This document shows, in pieces, positions 26,098 through 28,567 of a stretch of DNA of 28,567 bases. A program made the position numbers and the translations under genes. The notes under the pieces are model-generated. The model had not been told where the DNA came from. It saw only the letters and a list, made by a program, of their open reading frames with translations, and did not search any database. Origin of the DNA: CAIYHK01 sp964638795 (GTDB lineage: Bacteria > Actinomycetota > Acidimicrobiia > Acidimicrobiales > Ilumatobacteraceae). The stretch lies in the NCBI GenBank assembly GCA_964638795.1, contig CAZXAX010000020.1, forward strand, positions 1-28,567, in the 5' to 3' direction. Numbering within the stretch: position 1 is the first letter of the stretch; each line of letters begins with the position of its first letter.

Positions 26098-26391
26098 TTA
26101 CTTGGTAACGATTGCGAGTACGTCACGGCTTGAGAGGATCAAAAGATCGTCTCCACCGTGGGTGATTTCAGTGCCGCCGTACTTGGAGTAGAGGACGGTG
26201 TCACCAACTTTGATGTCGAGTGCGAAATGCTGACCCTCGTCATCGCTCCAGCGGCCAGGGCCAACTGCGAGCACGGTGCCCTGCTGGGGCTTTTCCTTGG
26301 CGGTGTCGGGAATCACGAGACCCGAGGCGGTGCGCTCCTCGGCTGCGTTGGGCTTGACGACAATGCGATCGTCGAGTGGCTTCAGGTTCAT
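26098..26391 (-). CDS. groS: Co-chaperonin GroES (Hsp10)
   Basis: Lid of the GroEL chamber. The 97-aa protein begins MNLKPLDDRIVVKP and has the flexible mobile loop near TASGLVIPDTAKEKPQQG (about 22-39), then GTVLAVGPGRW and the C-terminal strands KVGDTVLYSKYGGTEI and LSSRDVLAIV. ATG 26391 is chosen over longer upstream frames because GGAGG lies 7 nt before it and the family begins right there. A CIRCE operator and a promoter lie 78-133 bp upstream, so the groES-groEL pair is HrcA-controlled. groL starts 12 bp later. Confidence 0.99.
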   Translation of the reverse strand: MNLKPLDDRIVVKPNAAEERTASGLVIPDTAKEKPQQGTVLAVGPGRWSDDEGQHFALDIKVGDTVLYSKYGGTEITHGGDDLLILSSRDVLAIVTK

Positions 26392-26426
26392 TTTCTGACC
26401 TCCGTATTTCGGAATTTTCGGAACAT

Positions 26427-26456
26427 CCCGGCCCCAAAAACCGGCATCTGGCCGGG
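26427..26456 (-). promoter_or_regulatory. Stem-loop in groES 5' leader
   Basis: Arms CCCGGCC (26427-26433) and GGCCGGG (26450-26456) pair over a 16-nt loop in the transcript leader between CIRCE and the groES ribosome site. Further downstream, TCCG and CGGA (about 26394-26413 region, minus strand) can form a small stem touching the GGAGG. A role in RNA stability or temperature response is only a possibility. Confidence 0.35.
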
Positions 26457-26468
26457 CCTTGGAGGCGG

Positions 26469-26495
26469 TTAGCACTCAAACAGTGCGAGTGCTAA
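26469..26495. promoter_or_regulatory. CIRCE element (HrcA operator)
   Basis: TTAGCACTC (26469-26477), a 9-nt spacer (26478-26486) and GAGTGCTAA (26487-26495) match the CIRCE consensus at every arm position. HrcA repressor binds this element in heat-shock operons. It lies in the leader region of groES, just after the promoter. hrcA itself is not in the window. Confidence 0.97.
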
Positions 26496-26524
26496 CGATA
26501 CGCCACGGGCCCCCGAAATCGCAA
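26495..26524 (-). promoter_or_regulatory. Promoter of groES-groEL
   Basis: Minus-strand TTGCGA (26524-26519) and TATCGT (26500-26495), each 4/6 to consensus, are 18 bp apart. Predicted start is near 26488, within the CIRCE, so bound HrcA would block initiation. The -35 lies about 14 bp after the maf stop, and a small ACCG...CGGT stem (26524-26535) separates them. Confidence 0.55.
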
Positions 26525-26537
26525 CCGGAGCCGGTGG

Positions 26538-27110
26538 TCAGGGGTTCACGGTGGAAAGTAAGGCTGCCAGGGCCTCAGTCGGAAGCCCGACCACATTTGT
26601 CCAGCTGCCCTCGAGGGCAGTGACAAAAGTACCTGCCAGACCCTGGATCGCATACCCCCCGGCCTTACCTGACCACTCACCACTGGCGAGGTACTGGTCC
26701 AGGTCGTCTTGGGAGAGCACTGCAAAGGTCACTTGCGAAGTGACCACCTCAGTAATGGCGATCCCACTGGCACTTGCAATCACACATAACCCGGTGTGCA
26801 CGAGGTGACTACGACCGCTCAGTTTTGTGAGCATTTCTCGCGCTTCGTTTTCATCGAAAGGCTGGCCAAAGATCACACCATCAACATCAACAGTCGTGTC
26901 AGCCCCGATCACGACTTCATTCGCTCCGGGTGAAGCTACGGCAAACGACTTGTCGTGTGCGAGACGCCCGACATATTCCGCGGGTTCTTCACCGGATTGT
27001 GGTGTTTCATCAACATCTGCTGGCCGCACTTCAAATTCGATGCCCAGCTCGGTCAGAAGCTGAACTCTGCGCGGCGAGCGTGATGCGAGCACAAACTTGG
27101 TGTCAGCCAC
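26538..27110 (-). CDS. maf: Maf-family nucleoside triphosphate pyrophosphatase
   Basis: Hydrolyses non-canonical or pyrimidine NTPs (dTTP/UTP type in close relatives) and is linked to septum control. The 190-aa protein has LASRSPRRVQLL (about 8-19), VVIGADTTVDVDG (about 67-79) and EWSGKAGGYAIQG (about 145-157). The usual GKP that follows the Asp-containing strand is GQP here (about residue 84), replacing a Lys conserved in the members I know. Start is GTG 27110, 8 bp inside dusB, so it is translated by coupling. groES promoter follows its stop. Substrate class is by homology. Confidence 0.93.
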   Translation of the reverse strand: MADTKFVLASRSPRRVQLLTELGIEFEVRPADVDETPQSGEEPAEYVGRLAHDKSFAVASPGANEVVIGADTTVDVDGVIFGQPFDENEAREMLTKLSGRSHLVHTGLCVIASASGIAITEVVTSQVTFAVLSQDDLDQYLASGEWSGKAGGYAIQGLAGTFVTALEGSWTNVVGLPTEALAALLSTVNP

Positions 27111-28233
27111 CGCTCAGACTCACTACGTCGTTGTCATCTGGCACGGATAGATCGTCGAGATGATCGAGATAGCCCTCGGGTAGTACGACCTTGATGGGTC
27201 CATTCGTGTGACCACGCTTGAGTCGCGCACCACCTTCAACCAGTCGAGCACTACGGTCGAGTGCACCGAGTATTTCTTCAAGTTCCGTGATTGACGATGC
27301 TTGGGCTGCGCGTCTACGCACATCGGGCCCAACTGGATAGCCAGTCAAGTACCACGATGCGTGTTTGCGAAATTCAACAACACCACGTTCAGCATCACTC
27401 TTGTGTGTACACAGCATGCGTGCATGCTCCAGCATCACATCAACTACTTCACCGAGGAGGCGCGATTCAGGAATCGGCTCACCACGAAATGCCGCCGTCA
27501 GATCAGCAAAGAGCCACGGCTTACCAAGGCATCCACGCCCGATAACCACTCCATCACATCCGGTGTGTTCCACCATTCGCAGTGCATCGCGCGCTTCCCA
27601 GATATCACCGTTACCAAGTACCGGCACAGATTGAACTGCCTGCTTCAGCTCACCAATTGCATCCCACCTGGCATCTCCGGCGTAGTGCTGTTGAGCAGTA
27701 CGAGCATGAAGTGCGATCGCAGCTACACCTTCTTCAGCTGCGATTCGACCAGTATCTAGAAAAGTCATCAACTCTTCAGAAATTCCCATGCGGAATTTGC
27801 ACGTGACTGGCACGTTGTATGGAGCAGCTGCAGATACTGCAGCCCGAAGAATTTCCCGCAACAGATTTTTCTTCAGCGGGACTGCAGCACCACCACCTTT
27901 GCGTGTGACTTTCTGGGCTGGGCAGCCAAAGTTCAGGTCAATATGGTCCACCTTGCCGGCATCACATAATTCATGCACTGCGCGACCCAACATCACTGGA
28001 TCGCTCCCATAAAGCTGCAAACTGCGGACGTCTTCGCTCTCGTCAAAATGCATTAAGTGCCTAGTTTTGGCGTTGCCGTGCACGACCGCAGTAGCCATGA
28101 CCATCTCATTCACATAGACCAGGCCAGGCGCGTAACGCCTGCACAATGCACGGAATGGAGCATTGGTGACTCCCGCCATTGGGGCAAGCACCACCGGTGC
28201 CGAAGGCTGATGCGCACCGATCTTGAACATCAT
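27103..28233 (-). CDS. dusB: tRNA-dihydrouridine synthase B
   Basis: FMN-dependent enzyme reducing uridine to dihydrouridine in tRNA. The 376-aa protein has LAPMAGVTNAPFR (about 16-28), DHIDLNFGCPAQKVTRKGGG with the catalytic Cys near residue 104, CKFRMGI, IALHARTAQQHY and VPVLGNGDIW, then VVIGRGCLGKPWLF. These are all family positions. Length is slightly long (E. coli 321) because of a C-terminal tail of about 50 residues. Start ATG 28233 overlaps the tsaD stop in ATGA; a second ATG follows immediately. Its 3' end overlaps maf by 8 bp. Three tRNA/nucleotide-care genes are therefore chained. Confidence 0.96.
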   Translation of the reverse strand: MMFKIGAHQPSAPVVLAPMAGVTNAPFRALCRRYAPGLVYVNEMVMATAVVHGNAKTRHLMHFDESEDVRSLQLYGSDPVMLGRAVHELCDAGKVDHIDLNFGCPAQKVTRKGGGAAVPLKKNLLREILRAAVSAAAPYNVPVTCKFRMGISEELMTFLDTGRIAAEEGVAAIALHARTAQQHYAGDARWDAIGELKQAVQSVPVLGNGDIWEARDALRMVEHTGCDGVVIGRGCLGKPWLFADLTAAFRGEPIPESRLLGEVVDVMLEHARMLCTHKSDAERGVVEFRKHASWYLTGYPVGPDVRRRAAQASSITELEEILGALDRSARLVEGGARLKRGHTNGPIKVVLPEGYLDHLDDLSVPDDNDVVSLSGG

Positions 28234-28567
28234 TGGGTCACCGGTAGAGCGAGATTTGGAAACGCTCCCGTATCAAATGACATCGGTCCATCACTGCGCA
28301 ACCGATACCAAGCAGCTGCACCGATCATTGCTGCGTTATCAGTACACATCTCCCTACTTGGCAGAGAACATTTCACACCGAGTGAATCAGCAATCTGTTG
28401 AAACCGCTCACGCAATGGACCATTGGCAGCCACTCCACCACCGAGAACTAGACCGCGTGCCGCAATCTGTGTTGCTGCACGCTCAGCTTTACGTGCAAGA
28501 ACATCCACAACCGCTTCTTGAAAAGACGCGGCCACATCGGCCGAATCAACATCCGGATTGGCACGAA
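28230..28567 (-). CDS. tsaD: tRNA N6-threonylcarbamoyladenosine synthase TsaD, C-terminal part (5' end outside window)
   Basis: Transfers the threonylcarbamoyl group to A37 of ANN-decoding tRNAs with TsaB/E and TsaC. Only about the last 112 residues are present; the frame is open to the window edge. GLVLGGGVAANGPLRERF and MCTDNAAMIGAAAWYR (metal/nucleotide site) mark the family. The adjacent PDVDSADVAASFQEAVVDVL helix fits the same domain. The stop overlaps the dusB start in ATGA. It is upstream of groES in the same orientation, an arrangement also seen in other actinobacteria. Confidence 0.93.
   Translation of the reverse strand, partial: RANPDVDSADVAASFQEAVVDVLARKAERAATQIAARGLVLGGGVAANGPLRERFQQIADSLGVKCSLPSREMCTDNAAMIGAAAWYRLRSDGPMSFDTGAFPNLALPVTQ

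Overview
The window looks like a chromosomal segment of a free-living actinobacterium. I place it most probably in Acidimicrobiia or a relative with moderate GC content. This is inference from gene content: a K+-independent H+-pyrophosphatase, a RipA-like NlpC/P60 protein, a stand-alone cobalamin-binding mutase subunit, a P450 with a CxxHxxC ferredoxin, an ACAD10-type phosphotransferase, GTG starts, ATGA/GTGA junctions, and threonine-rich extracellular tails. I see no tRNA, rRNA, CRISPR array, insertion sequence, prophage or integrated element. Coding density is very high. The longest gene-free stretch is about 146 bases, upstream of groES, so no gap exceeds 300 bases.

Layout. Bases 1-2349 (+) hold the 3' part of hppA, a DedA protein and a small SCP-2-like protein. 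Bases 2394-7790 (-) hold purH, metF, a membrane O-acyltransferase with a C-terminal SGNH domain, and mdh. Bases 7886-9181 (+) hold a small winged-helix regulator and an SbtA-type bicarbonate transporter, tail-to-tail with a (-) operon of a B12-binding mutase subunit, sucC and sucD (9178-11647). A one-pass membrane protein (11714-12217, +) faces a long (-) block: NlpC/P60, phosphotransferase, dienelactone hydrolase, ferredoxin, P450, PcrA and a flavodoxin (12199-19376). guaA follows on (-). A (+) group contains a small membrane protein, ribD, ribA and a secreted phospholipase A2 (21066-23559). The last (-) block contains tsaD, dusB, maf, then groES-groEL behind a perfect CIRCE operator, a 55-aa unannotated small gene, and a NUDIX CoA pyrophosphatase.

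How genes work together. The B12 module plus SucCD fits methylmalonyl-CoA -> succinyl-CoA -> succinate, and Mdh sits nearby in the same central pathway. SbtA could supply bicarbonate for carboxylations, including propionyl-CoA carboxylation, but that link is inference. MetF and PurH are both folate-dependent. Ferredoxin and P450 form a redox pair that is translationally coupled to the DNA helicase PcrA. The dienelactone hydrolase and phosphotransferase upstream suggest acyl or ring-cleavage catabolism.

Most of the window is housekeeping. The parts worth a second look are the regulator-sbtA pair without SbtB, hairpins built around stop codons at several gene ends, the ferredoxin-P450-pcrA coupling with a perfect 20-bp palindrome in front, an NlpC/P60 domain with an unusual cysteine cluster, a Rieske-like protein lacking ligands, and the small gene between groEL and the NUDIX gene. 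I did not find a clear-cut new defence or mobile system.
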